A stretch of DNA of 40,123 bases from IMG/VR virus record IMGVR_UViG_3300005337_000033, positions 1-40,123 of that record, one strand, 5' to 3'. The notes under the pieces were generated by a model, which was not told the DNA's origin, made no database searches, and was given only the letters and a program-made list of their open reading frames with translations. The position numbers and the translations under genes were made by a program. The DNA is from a virus. Positions 1-6,748 of the stretch are shown piece by piece. Position 1 is the stretch's first letter, and each line of letters starts with the position of its first letter.

Positions 1-3
1 CGC

Positions 4-402
4 GTGCTGGAGCTGTCCGGCACCGACGTGGCGGAGTGGCTTCCGCACTTCGTCCGCGTGCCCGTGGGCGTCTGGGTGATCATGCCGGACTTTGGCCCGC
101 TGCCCGTCGGTCTGTGTGAGCGCGTCCGCGTGGAGGATGGCTGGCTGCTCGCCGAAGGCCGGATCTCCCTGGCGCACTTCGAGAAGGCCGCGCCCGAGCT
201 GTACCGCGGCGCCACCACGCCGCTGATGGAGTCCATCCCGGCGGCCATCGACGTGACGAACGGCCGGCGGGACTCGCATCCGCAGGGCGTGCACATCGGC
301 GGTCGGTGGGAGCTGGAGCGCGTGGTCTTCGGCTCAGACCCCGCCTGGCCCGGATGCCGCGTCCAGCTGGACGGCATGGAGATGGGAGCGATCCGTGGCT
401 GA
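4..402 (+). CDS. Hypothetical protein, 5' end uncertain
   Basis: This frame is open from the first base of the window to a TGA at 400-402. The first possible start inside is GTG at 4, so the gene may well begin upstream. The visible 132 residues have no signal peptide, membrane span or motif I recognise. They mix short hydrophobic strands with acidic and aromatic residues, as in a small globular protein. The next gene begins 8 bases before its stop, so it heads a tightly coupled operon of small genes that leads to the portal. Function unknown. Confidence 0.5.
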   Translation: MLELSGTDVAEWLPHFVRVPVGVWVIMPDFGPLPVGLCERVRVEDGWLLAEGRISLAHFEKAAPELYRGATTPLMESIPAAIDVTNGRRDSHPQGVHIGGRWELERVVFGSDPAWPGCRVQLDGMEMGAIRG

Positions 403-580
403 TCTTCCTCCCCGGCTGCTGCGGGCTCACTGGTGCCCGGTGTGCGGCCGCTTCGAAATCGTCAGGCAGGCGCACCACATCCGCTCCGGCTCTATCAGTG
501 ACCAGTGCGAAGGGCTCATGATCACCGTGGAGTACGAGTGCGCCGTGGACCAGGACTACCTCGCCGGCCTGATGTCATGA
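395..580 (+). CDS. Small CxxC protein, hypothetical
   Basis: A 61-residue protein starting at GTG 395 inside the end of the preceding gene. It carries one CPVC pair near residues 14-17 and two further cysteines later (in QCEG and YECA), with two adjacent histidines between, which could form a small zinc-binding site. Its TGA at 578-580 overlaps the ATG of the next gene (577), indicating translational coupling. No specific family recognised; zinc binding is inferred from cysteine spacing only. Confidence 0.5.
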   Translation: MADLPPRLLRAHWCPVCGRFEIVRQAHHIRSGSISDQCEGLMITVEYECAVDQDYLAGLMS

Positions 581-771
581 TCACCTGGATCTTGAACCAG
601 TACGGCCGGGTGGTGACGTGGATCAAGACCGACCACTGGTGCACGGGGCACGTCTGGGGCGACTGGGTCATGGTCGACATGGGCCGCGAGAAGATCCGCC
701 ATTGCCAGTGTTGCGGCTGGATGGAGACCACGAACCACCCCTGGCGCGGCTTCCTTCGGCGGCCGCGATGA
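577..771 (+). CDS. Small Trp/Cys-rich protein, hypothetical
   Basis: The protein has 64 residues from ATG 577, chosen because this ATG forms an ATGA overlap with the upstream stop. The same frame extends upstream, but that would run through the preceding gene. It is rich in tryptophan and has a CQCCGW cluster preceded by histidine, plus a WCTGH segment, which suggests metal binding. The stop overlaps the next start at 768. Function unknown. Confidence 0.5.
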   Translation: MITWILNQYGRVVTWIKTDHWCTGHVWGDWVMVDMGREKIRHCQCCGWMETTNHPWRGFLRRPR

Positions 772-1469
772 CCACGGAGCGCTTCGTCTTCGACTTCGAT
801 GAACTGGACGCGCGGGGTCTGCCGCGCTGTCCCGTCGCCTACTTGTTCCCGGAGCCACCCACCCCCGCGATGCTCGAAGTGGTCGGGCCGTACCTCCGGC
901 TCCGGGACCGTGGCCGCCGCATCCTGGTGGAGGGCGCGATCAGGAACCTGGAGCTGGCCGGCGATCGCATGACGGCCCACCTCATGTACGACGGCGGTCC
1001 GGAGCCCCGGCTGCTCGGCGCCATCGTCACCGGCCAGAGCGAGCCGCCAGAGAAGCGCTACCAGTACGACGAACTGAACGGCTGGCTGCTGCCCGGCGAG
1101 GCGACCATAGACCTGGGGGGCGGTGCACCGCCGCTCAAGGCCCGTGGCATCCGAGTCGTGCCCATTCGCGAGGTCACAGAACCCGAGACGCTCGATCCCG
1201 AGATCGGCGCCATTCTCGACAGCGTCCGCTCCGGCCGTCAGCACCACCTTGAGGCGGAACGGCCCTCACCCCTCACCGGTGAGCGACTGGAGGAGCTGGC
1301 CGTCACCGCTGGAACCCGGCTCGCGCGCAACTCCCCCGAGGGGCTCGCGATCATGCGCGCCACGATCGCGGCGAGCCCCTACCAGCAGTGCCGGGCAGCT
1401 CACGGGTGCGAGCACCCCTGTAGCTGCCCGATCCGCAACACCACCACCACCCGAGGAGAAGGATCATGA
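768..1469 (+). CDS. Hypothetical protein with Cys-rich tail
   Basis: The protein has 233 residues from ATG 768, which overlaps the previous stop (ATGA). The same frame is open upstream to 618 but would overlap the previous gene, so the coupled ATG is preferred. The body looks globular and acidic and opens with RFVFDFDELDARGL. The last 30 residues hold four cysteines in the pattern CRAAHGCEHPCSC and then a Thr-rich end. No family recognised. The cysteine cluster could bind a metal, but that is inference. Confidence 0.6.
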   Translation: MTTERFVFDFDELDARGLPRCPVAYLFPEPPTPAMLEVVGPYLRLRDRGRRILVEGAIRNLELAGDRMTAHLMYDGGPEPRLLGAIVTGQSEPPEKRYQYDELNGWLLPGEATIDLGGGAPPLKARGIRVVPIREVTEPETLDPEIGAILDSVRSGRQHHLEAERPSPLTGERLEELAVTAGTRLARNSPEGLAIMRATIAASPYQQCRAAHGCEHPCSCPIRNTTTTRGEGS

Positions 1470-1684
1470 TCGAAGTCCGCTTGCGCCACGTCGACCAGGC
1501 CGAAGGCGTCCGGCTGATGAACTGGGACCCCACCGACTTGGACGGGGCGCTGAAGCTCTGCACCACCTGGGGCGTCCGGTACGCGGAGGACGGCGGCGAG
1601 TACGGCAACCCCGGCCAGTTCTCCGGTCAGCTGGTCGTGGACGGCGGCCGCGCCTTCTTCGAGATCCTGGTGGACGGCGAATGA
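1466..1684 (+). CDS. Hypothetical 72-residue protein
   Basis: ATG 1466 overlaps the stop of the preceding gene, after a GAGGAGAAGGA ribosome-binding stretch just upstream. The product begins MIEVRLRHVDQ and is acidic, with alternating strand-like segments and no membrane span. It ends in an ATGA overlap with the next gene. No function assigned. Confidence 0.6.
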   Translation: MIEVRLRHVDQAEGVRLMNWDPTDLDGALKLCTTWGVRYAEDGGEYGNPGQFSGQLVVDGGRAFFEILVDGE

Positions 1685-2049
1685 AGCCCGAGCAGCGCCA
1701 CGGCTTCCTGGTCCTGACCGCGATCAACACCGACGATGGCGCGGCCGACTCCGAGACGTTCCGGGTCAACGCCACCGCCGTGGACCAGGGCGACGGCGGG
1801 CCGGTGGAGCGCTTCCACGTCACCGACGCGGCGGGCGACGACTACATGATCACCAGCCACACGGCGGGCTCGATCCTCCCCGAGGTGCGCCCGTACCGCG
1901 AGCTGGTCCAGGCGCTCATCGCGGCCGACGAACCGTGTCCGGCCTACAACTGCTCGGTGTCGCTGCTGGGCCACCTGATCGCCAGCCTCACCGCCGACCA
2001 GGTAGAGCTGGTTCGGGAGCTGGACCCGAGCGTCTCGGAGGGGACATGA
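1681..2049 (+). CDS. Hypothetical 122-residue protein
   Basis: The gene starts at ATG 1681 in an ATGA overlap. The product is acidic, with a strand-rich N-terminal half (HGFLVLTAINTDD, TFRVNATAVD) and a helical C-terminal half (LTADQVELVRELD). There is one Cys pair near residues 86-91. No family recognised. Its place in an unbroken run of overlapping genes supports real coding. Confidence 0.6.
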   Translation: MKPEQRHGFLVLTAINTDDGAADSETFRVNATAVDQGDGGPVERFHVTDAAGDDYMITSHTAGSILPEVRPYRELVQALIAADEPCPAYNCSVSLLGHLIASLTADQVELVRELDPSVSEGT

Positions 2050-2141
2050 CCGACTTCCTTCGCCTCTCCGCCCTCCTGGCCGGCTTCGCCGTGATCGGGC
2101 TGCTGCTCTTCGCCGCGGTCGCCTTCGGAGGTCGACGATGA
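2046..2141 (+). CDS. Single-span membrane peptide, 31 aa
   Basis: A 31-residue product from ATG 2046, overlapping the previous stop. After MTDF it is almost entirely one hydrophobic helix (LSALLAGFAVIGLLLFAAVAF) and ends GGRR, so a single-pass inner-membrane peptide with a basic cytoplasmic end is expected. It overlaps the next gene, also a membrane peptide, by ATGA. The pair may be co-translated and could interact. Function unknown. Confidence 0.5.
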   Translation: MTDFLRLSALLAGFAVIGLLLFAAVAFGGRR

Positions 2142-2245
2142 GCCCGTGGCTGCTGCTGCTCATCATCCCCGCGGCCCTGGCCTTCGGGGCGGTCGGGCTG
2201 GCCGTGTACATCGCGGTCAAGATCAGCCGATCGGACTCGCGATGA
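2138..2245 (+). CDS. Single-span membrane peptide, 35 aa
   Basis: ATG 2138 overlaps the preceding TGA. The 35-residue product starts MSPW, has one long hydrophobic segment (LLLLIIPAALAFGAVGLAVY) and ends in a basic tail, ISRSDSR. It is the second of two adjacent membrane peptides of similar size. The following gene overlaps its stop. Function unknown; a small membrane-active phage peptide is one possibility. Confidence 0.5.
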   Translation: MSPWLLLLIIPAALAFGAVGLAVYIAVKISRSDSR

Positions 2246-2568
2246 TGCGCCGGGCGGGCTGCTGCCCGATGTGCTCAGGCTCGGGGGCCAGCGGCGAGGA
2301 GAGCACCGGCGGAGCGTGCTGGGACTGCCAGGGCACTGGCCACCCGCACCTCGGGCCGTGCGGCTTCTGGCTGTGGTGGAAGAGCAGAAGCGCCGCGCTT
2401 CTGCTGATCGTCTTCGCCTGGATGGTCGCGGGCAGCGTGCCCGTGTACCTGATCGATCGCGAGTGGGTTGTCTGGATCTACTTCGTGGGGGTGCCCCTCG
2501 CCTTCGCGTGGCTGGGGCTGGACGCGGTGTACCGCCACCTGGAGCACAAGGGGACGTGGAACCGATGA
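2242..2568 (+). CDS. Zinc-finger membrane protein, DnaJ-type CxxCxGxG
   Basis: The product has 108 residues from ATG 2242, with a second in-frame ATG at 2245. The N-terminus has two CxxCxGxG motifs (CPMCSGSG near residues 8-15 and CWDCQGTG near 26-33), the pattern of the DnaJ zinc-binding region, enough for one zinc site. Two hydrophobic segments follow, around residues 49-66 and 74-93, so it is probably a membrane protein with a cytoplasmic zinc knuckle. There is no J domain, so it is not a DnaJ homologue. The role may be protein binding at the membrane; this is inference. Confidence 0.65.
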   Translation: MMRRAGCCPMCSGSGASGEESTGGACWDCQGTGHPHLGPCGFWLWWKSRSAALLLIVFAWMVAGSVPVYLIDREWVVWIYFVGVPLAFAWLGLDAVYRHLEHKGTWNR

Positions 2569-2765
2569 GGACCTGGACGGAGTACGCGGTGCGCATCCGG
2601 ACCGGCGCCGGGGAGGTTCGGCATATCGGGATCGAGAGCCCTGAGCCCAAGCACGTGGGCCAGTACGCCCGCCGTCCCGCCGGTGACGGATCGAACCGCA
2701 CCGTGCCGGATATGGATGCACTCCGCCAGCGCACGGTTCGGGTGACGGAGTGGAGGCGGCCATGA
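2565..2765 (+). CDS. Hypothetical 66-residue protein
   Basis: ATG 2565 overlaps the previous TGA and the stop overlaps the next ATG. The product is small, basic and strand-rich (TEYAVRIRTGAGEVRHIGIE), with no cysteines or membrane span. No family recognised. Confidence 0.5.
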   Translation: MRTWTEYAVRIRTGAGEVRHIGIESPEPKHVGQYARRPAGDGSNRTVPDMDALRQRTVRVTEWRRP

Positions 2766-3025
2766 CGCACGGCTACCCGATCGGCATGGGGGATCCGGAG
2801 TCGCCGAAAGGCCCACTGGGCGCTGGCTGCTGGTCGGACATCATGGCGGCACCGGTAGGCGGGAATGACCCAGCGCCGGGGGAGGCTCCTGAGTCGAGCG
2901 AACCGGAGCCACCGCACCCGCCGCCGGACGCCTGCCTTGACACCGGCTGCTTCCCGCCAGAGAGCGAGCTTCACCGGTTCGACGGGCGAAACCGGAGGGC
3001 CGGGGCTGACGCGGTAGAGGGCTGA
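2762..3025 (+). CDS. Pro/Glu-rich hypothetical protein
   Basis: The product has 87 residues from ATG 2762 (ATGA overlap), which is preferred over an in-frame start at 2750. The middle is a disordered Pro/Glu stretch (PGEAPESSEPEPPHPPPD), followed by CLDTGC. It is likely unstructured. No function assigned. A gap of 26 bases with a good GGAGG site precedes the next gene. Confidence 0.45.
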   Translation: MTHGYPIGMGDPESPKGPLGAGCWSDIMAAPVGGNDPAPGEAPESSEPEPPHPPPDACLDTGCFPPESELHRFDGRNRRAGADAVEG

Positions 3026-3051
3026 GCCCGCGCACGAAGACGGAGGAGCGC

Positions 3052-3216
3052 ATGAGGACGTGGCTGTGGAGGCAGGCGCTTCGAGGTGCCGAGCTGCTTC
3101 ACAAGATCATGTGGCACCTGAACCTCCGTCCGCCGGTCCGGGTGGTGGCCTGGACAGCACGGCAGTGGGGCGACTCGGTAGACCGACACGGGGCAGGGCG
3201 GGGCGACGGGAGATGA
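3052..3216 (+). CDS. Small basic Trp-rich protein, 54 aa
   Basis: ATG 3052 follows a strong CGGAGGAG ribosome-binding site 5 bases upstream. The 54-residue product begins MRTWLWRQALRGAELL. It is basic, amphipathic and rich in tryptophan, with a Gly/Arg-rich end. It looks membrane-associated or nucleic-acid-binding, but no family is recognised. Confidence 0.45.
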   Translation: MRTWLWRQALRGAELLHKIMWHLNLRPPVRVVAWTARQWGDSVDRHGAGRGDGR

Positions 3217-3222
3217 TCATGC

Positions 3223-3363
3223 GTGGGTGGACAGCATCGTGGCGAGGTACCCGAGGACGTGGCCATCAGACGAGCGTGGCTCGGTGGCACGGTGCTCGGG
3301 TTGCTGATCAGCCTCGCGATCTGGGGGATCTGGGAGCTGATCCAGTGGTGGCCGACCTGGTGA
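3223..3363 (+). CDS. Single-span membrane peptide, 46 aa
   Basis: The frame opens at GTG 3223, about 10 bases after a GGGAGA ribosome-binding site. A second in-frame GTG at 3259 would give 34 residues. The C-terminal half is one hydrophobic helix (LGGTVLGLLISLAIWGIWEL) followed by a Trp-rich end (QWWPTW). The stop at 3361-3363 overlaps the GTG of the next gene, giving the same GTGA coupling seen elsewhere. This explains the stretch better than extending the following gene upstream. Function unknown. Confidence 0.45.
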   Translation: MGGQHRGEVPEDVAIRRAWLGGTVLGLLISLAIWGIWELIQWWPTW

Positions 3364-3632
3364 CTGACTCGCTGGCCGTGTGGCGCATCGTGCGCTTCAT
3401 CCAGCGTGACAGCCTGATCGAGGAGCCGCGCGAGGCCGTCATCAACCGCTGGGGACACCTGAAGATCACCGAGCTGCTGACGTGCCCCTGGTGCCTGAGC
3501 ATCTGGGTGGCCGCCGGGGTCGTGCTCGCCCGCGCGGCGGCCCCACGAGTCTGGGGCATGATCGCGCGCGGTCTGGCATTCTCAGCGGGAGCCGGGGTGA
3601 TCACGGGCCTGGTGGACCAGCTGGACGACTGA
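3360..3632 (+). CDS. DUF1360-like membrane protein
   Basis: The product has 90 residues from GTG 3360, chosen for the GTGA overlap and because the DUF1360-like part begins here; the frame stays open further upstream. The pattern VWRIVRFIQRDSLIEEPRE, then TCPWCLSIWVAA and two hydrophobic helices, matches my memory of DUF1360 proteins, which occur in Firmicutes (YjcA-like) and commonly in actinophages. The family is membrane-embedded with a conserved CxxC. Its biochemical role is not known to me. It is the last small gene before the portal. Confidence 0.65.
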   Translation: MTDSLAVWRIVRFIQRDSLIEEPREAVINRWGHLKITELLTCPWCLSIWVAAGVVLARAAAPRVWGMIARGLAFSAGAGVITGLVDQLDD

Positions 3633-3650
3633 GCCGGAAAGGGTGCGTTA

Positions 3651-6284
3651 ATGCCTCTCTTCGGGAAGCGGCGGGAGAAGCCCTCGCCCCACGTGATGAC
3701 CGCCGCCGGTCGGGTCGTGGACCTCCGCGACCGGGACACCGTAGCCACGCTCGCCATGACCCGGATGCCCTGGCAGTCCGTGGCCTGGAACTACCGCAAC
3801 TCGATCGGCGAGCTGGGGCAGGCCCTGCGGATGAAGGCCAACCTGCTGAGCAAGCTCGGCTGGACCGCCGCCTACCAGCCGCCCGGCGAGGACGAACCGA
3901 TCCTGCTGACCGGCAACCCGGACGAAGACAAGGACGAAGACGGCAAGCCGTATGTGTCGCCGCACGTCGCCCAGGCCGCGATCGAGTGCCTTCAGCAGCT
4001 CCCCTGGTCCCGCGGCTACGGCTTCACCGGGCGGATCTCCACCGGCTTCGACGTGCCGGGCGAGGTGTGGCTTCACGGCTTCCCGGGCGATGACGGCCAG
4101 GAGACGTGGGAGGTGCGCTCCACCTCCGAGGTCACCCCGAGCACTGGCGGCGGCCTGCTGGTCACCACTGTGCCGGGGAAGCCGCCGCGCGAGCTGGACC
4201 CCGACGAAGAGACGCTGATTCGGCTGTGGGTGCCGCACCCGGAGTGGGGTGACCTCTCCGACTCGCCGATCCGCACGCTGATGGATGTGTGCGAAGACGT
4301 GGTGCTGGCCGGCCGCGAGATCCGGGCGGCCGCGATGAGCCGGATCGCCTCGAACGGCATCCTCTTCATCCCCGAGGGCATGGCCCTGGTCAAGCCTGAT
4401 CAGCAGGTCGTCCGGCCGAACGAGAACGGGTTCGCAGCCGCCTTCACCGCGAGCATGACGGCACCGATCAACAACGAAGGCCACGTGTCCGCGGTCGTGC
4501 CCATCGTGATCTACGGCGACCCCGAGGACGGCCAGGCCATCCGCCACGTCACCCTGGACCGGGCCAGCGCCGATGACGTGATCGAGCGACAGAAGGCCAG
4601 TCTGGATCGGCTCGCCGACGGGATCGACCTGCCCCGCGAGGCGATGCGGGGCAGCATCGGCGAGGCGAACCACTGGAGCGCCTGGCTGATCGACGCCCAG
4701 ACGTTCGAGAACCACCTGGAGCCCGGCGCCCGCATGATCGCCGACTCCATCACCATGAGCTACATGAAACGGCGCCTCACCATGAGCGTCGCGGATGGCG
4801 GATGGGGCCTCTCCGTCGAAGAGGTCGACACGGTCCGCTGCTGGTTCGACGCCAGCACGATCACCCGCAACACCAACCGCTCCGCCGACGCGGATGCCGC
4901 GATGGACCGCGGTGCCATCAGCTACGACGCGTACCTGAAGGCGAAGGGCTTCGACCCGGCCGACAAGGCCGACGAAGAGGACATCCAGCGCCTGATCGCG
5001 GTCAAGTCCGCCGCTCCACAGGACGCGCTGGGCAAGCTCATGGAGGCGGTGGCAGGGATCAAGGCCGATCCCCAGCCGAAGCCCATGATCGTGCCTGGGC
5101 AGATCGTGCGCCCGGGCCAGCAGGCTCTCCCGCCTGGTGCGCCGGCCGACGCGGACCAGCCGCCGCCCGCACCGGGCCGTGGGCCGGGTCAGGGGACGCC
5201 CCCGGTGCCGACGGGCGCCCGGACGGCGGCTGGTGCCAGCGATTCGCAGGGCGTACTCGATTCAGTGCGGATCATCGATGGCCAGGTGCTGGCCGATATC
5301 GACCGCCAGTTGGTGGAGGCGATCCGGCACGCCGCGGAGGCGGAGCTGGCCACGGCCCTGCGCAAGGCCGGGAACAAGATCAAGGCCCAGGCCCAGGGCA
5401 AGGACCCCGAGCTGGCCGCCGCGCTCAAGGGCATGGAGCCCACGCTGGTGCCGTCGTTCCTCACGGCCAACGGCGGCGGCGAGCGGTTCATGGAGCTGGG
5501 CCTGACGGAGGAGGTGCTGCTGGCCGCCGCCTTCGCCTACCTTCAGGCGAAGTTCGCCAGCTGGACCGGTGCCGCGATCAAGGACGCCGTGCTGGCCGTG
5601 TCCGCGATGCTGGCCTTCCCACTGGTCACCACCCAGGCGCTGGCGAGCGCCATGGCGGAGCGCATCCCCGCCGCCTGGAAGCGGCTGGAGTCGAGCCTGC
5701 GGGCCCGCGCCATGTCCGCGCTCTACGGCCGGAAGCTGGACCTGCTGCCCGACGGCGAGGTGCCGGACACCATCATCCTGCCGGGAGACATCCGCGAGGC
5801 CCTGGCGGAGATCGGCGGACCGGTGAACGGCAACGGCCCCGGCGGGCTCGCGCTCGGCGGGGACATCCTGCGCGAGGTCGACCAGCGGGCGGTCTCGCTC
5901 GGTTTCAGCTGGCGGTACGGCGTGACCCCGCGGGCGCGCGCCTTCCATCCTCACCGCCAGCTGGCCGGCGAGCGGTTCGAGTCGTACACGGACGCCCGCC
6001 TGGTGCCGACGCCGGAGAATGCCTGGCTGGGCCCGCACATGCACCCCGGCGACCACCCCGGGTGCATGTGCGACGCCGTACCGGCCTGGGCCGTGGGTGA
6101 GGCTGACGCGGCCGCTCACGTGGTCGCCGACACCGAGACCCCGGGGATGCGGAACGAACGCCTCCTGGCCCAGCTGGACGACGCGGCGGGCCGGGTGGGC
6201 ACGCACAGCCAGCGCACCCGGGCGGAGCGGGATCGTATGGTCGAGGTCCAGCGGGCATGGATCGAGCGGAGGGCGCCGCAATGA
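3651..6284 (+). CDS. Portal protein with fused MuF-like C-terminus
   Basis: An 877-residue protein from ATG 3651. The portal forms the dodecameric DNA channel at one head vertex and docks terminase and connector. Residues 1 to about 470 look like a portal body, with WNYRNSIGELGQALRMKANL near the start and the actinophage-portal-like segment GSIGEANHWSAWLIDAQTFE near residue 335. A Pro-rich linker follows around 475-530. The C-terminal third ends with a MuF-like part: AFHPHRQLAGERF, then PGDHPGCMCDAVPAW near residues 800-813, the HPxC(x)C pattern of SPP1 gp7/Mu gpF-type minor head proteins. The size exceeds a typical portal (about 450-550 residues), in line with a portal-MuF fusion. The stop overlaps the next start. 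Confidence 0.9.
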   Translation: MPLFGKRREKPSPHVMTAAGRVVDLRDRDTVATLAMTRMPWQSVAWNYRNSIGELGQALRMKANLLSKLGWTAAYQPPGEDEPILLTGNPDEDKDEDGKPYVSPHVAQAAIECLQQLPWSRGYGFTGRISTGFDVPGEVWLHGFPGDDGQETWEVRSTSEVTPSTGGGLLVTTVPGKPPRELDPDEETLIRLWVPHPEWGDLSDSPIRTLMDVCEDVVLAGREIRAAAMSRIASNGILFIPEGMALVKPDQQVVRPNENGFAAAFTASMTAPINNEGHVSAVVPIVIYGDPEDGQAIRHVTLDRASADDVIERQKASLDRLADGIDLPREAMRGSIGEANHWSAWLIDAQTFENHLEPGARMIADSITMSYMKRRLTMSVADGGWGLSVEEVDTVRCWFDASTITRNTNRSADADAAMDRGAISYDAYLKAKGFDPADKADEEDIQRLIAVKSAAPQDALGKLMEAVAGIKADPQPKPMIVPGQIVRPGQQALPPGAPADADQPPPAPGRGPGQGTPPVPTGARTAAGASDSQGVLDSVRIIDGQVLADIDRQLVEAIRHAAEAELATALRKAGNKIKAQAQGKDPELAAALKGMEPTLVPSFLTANGGGERFMELGLTEEVLLAAAFAYLQAKFASWTGAAIKDAVLAVSAMLAFPLVTTQALASAMAERIPAAWKRLESSLRARAMSALYGRKLDLLPDGEVPDTIILPGDIREALAEIGGPVNGNGPGGLALGGDILREVDQRAVSLGFSWRYGVTPRARAFHPHRQLAGERFESYTDARLVPTPENAWLGPHMHPGDHPGCMCDAVPAWAVGEADAAAHVVADTETPGMRNERLLAQLDDAAGRVGTHSQRTRAERDRMVEVQRAWIERRAPQ

Positions 6285-6748
6285 GCTGGAAGAAGACGCT
6301 GGCCCACCTCAACCGGGGCGGGTCGTGGGTGACGCGGCCGCGCGAAGTGGACCTCACGCCAGCCAGCGGGCCGATCGCGTACACGCCAGACGAAGATGCC
6401 CAGGACGGCAAGGTCCCGGGCACGGCGGGCCACGACCTGGTGGCGGCCCGTGAGCTGCTGGAGCGAGAGCGCGCCTTCGCCCCGCACTGTGATCAGCGCA
6501 TCCTCCACCCGCCGGGCACCTGCTGGGCGTGCGACCTGTACCCGGACTGGCAGAAGCTCCGCGAGCTATGGGGCATCGCCTTCACTGGTCAGCAGCCGAA
6601 TGACGAAGTCCTGCGTGTCGACCAGCGTGAGGAGCCGGTGGCGGTCCGGAAGATGCTGCCTTGTCCGGCCGACTTCAACCGCCCGCCGGACAGTCCCAGT
6701 GATCATCGCCAGTGGGGCCCGAATCAGGCTCAGGGGGAGCGCCCGTGA
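6281..6748 (+). CDS. Hypothetical head-region protein
   Basis: The product has 155 residues from ATG 6281, in ATGA overlap with the portal stop; an in-frame ATG at 6257 is less likely. A helical middle part (GHDLVAARELLERERAF) is followed by a Cys/His cluster (HCDQRILHPPGTCWACDLYP, near residues 68-87) that could bind zinc. It sits between portal and protease, so a head assembly or minor structural role is plausible but unproven. The end overlaps the next GTG. Confidence 0.6.
   Translation: MSWKKTLAHLNRGGSWVTRPREVDLTPASGPIAYTPDEDAQDGKVPGTAGHDLVAARELLERERAFAPHCDQRILHPPGTCWACDLYPDWQKLRELWGIAFTGQQPNDEVLRVDQREEPVAVRKMLPCPADFNRPPDSPSDHRQWGPNQAQGERP

Noticed and set aside
1-3632. Terminase subunits among the left-end genes
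   Set aside because: All products there are small and none shows ATPase or nuclease motifs; terminase must lie outside the window.
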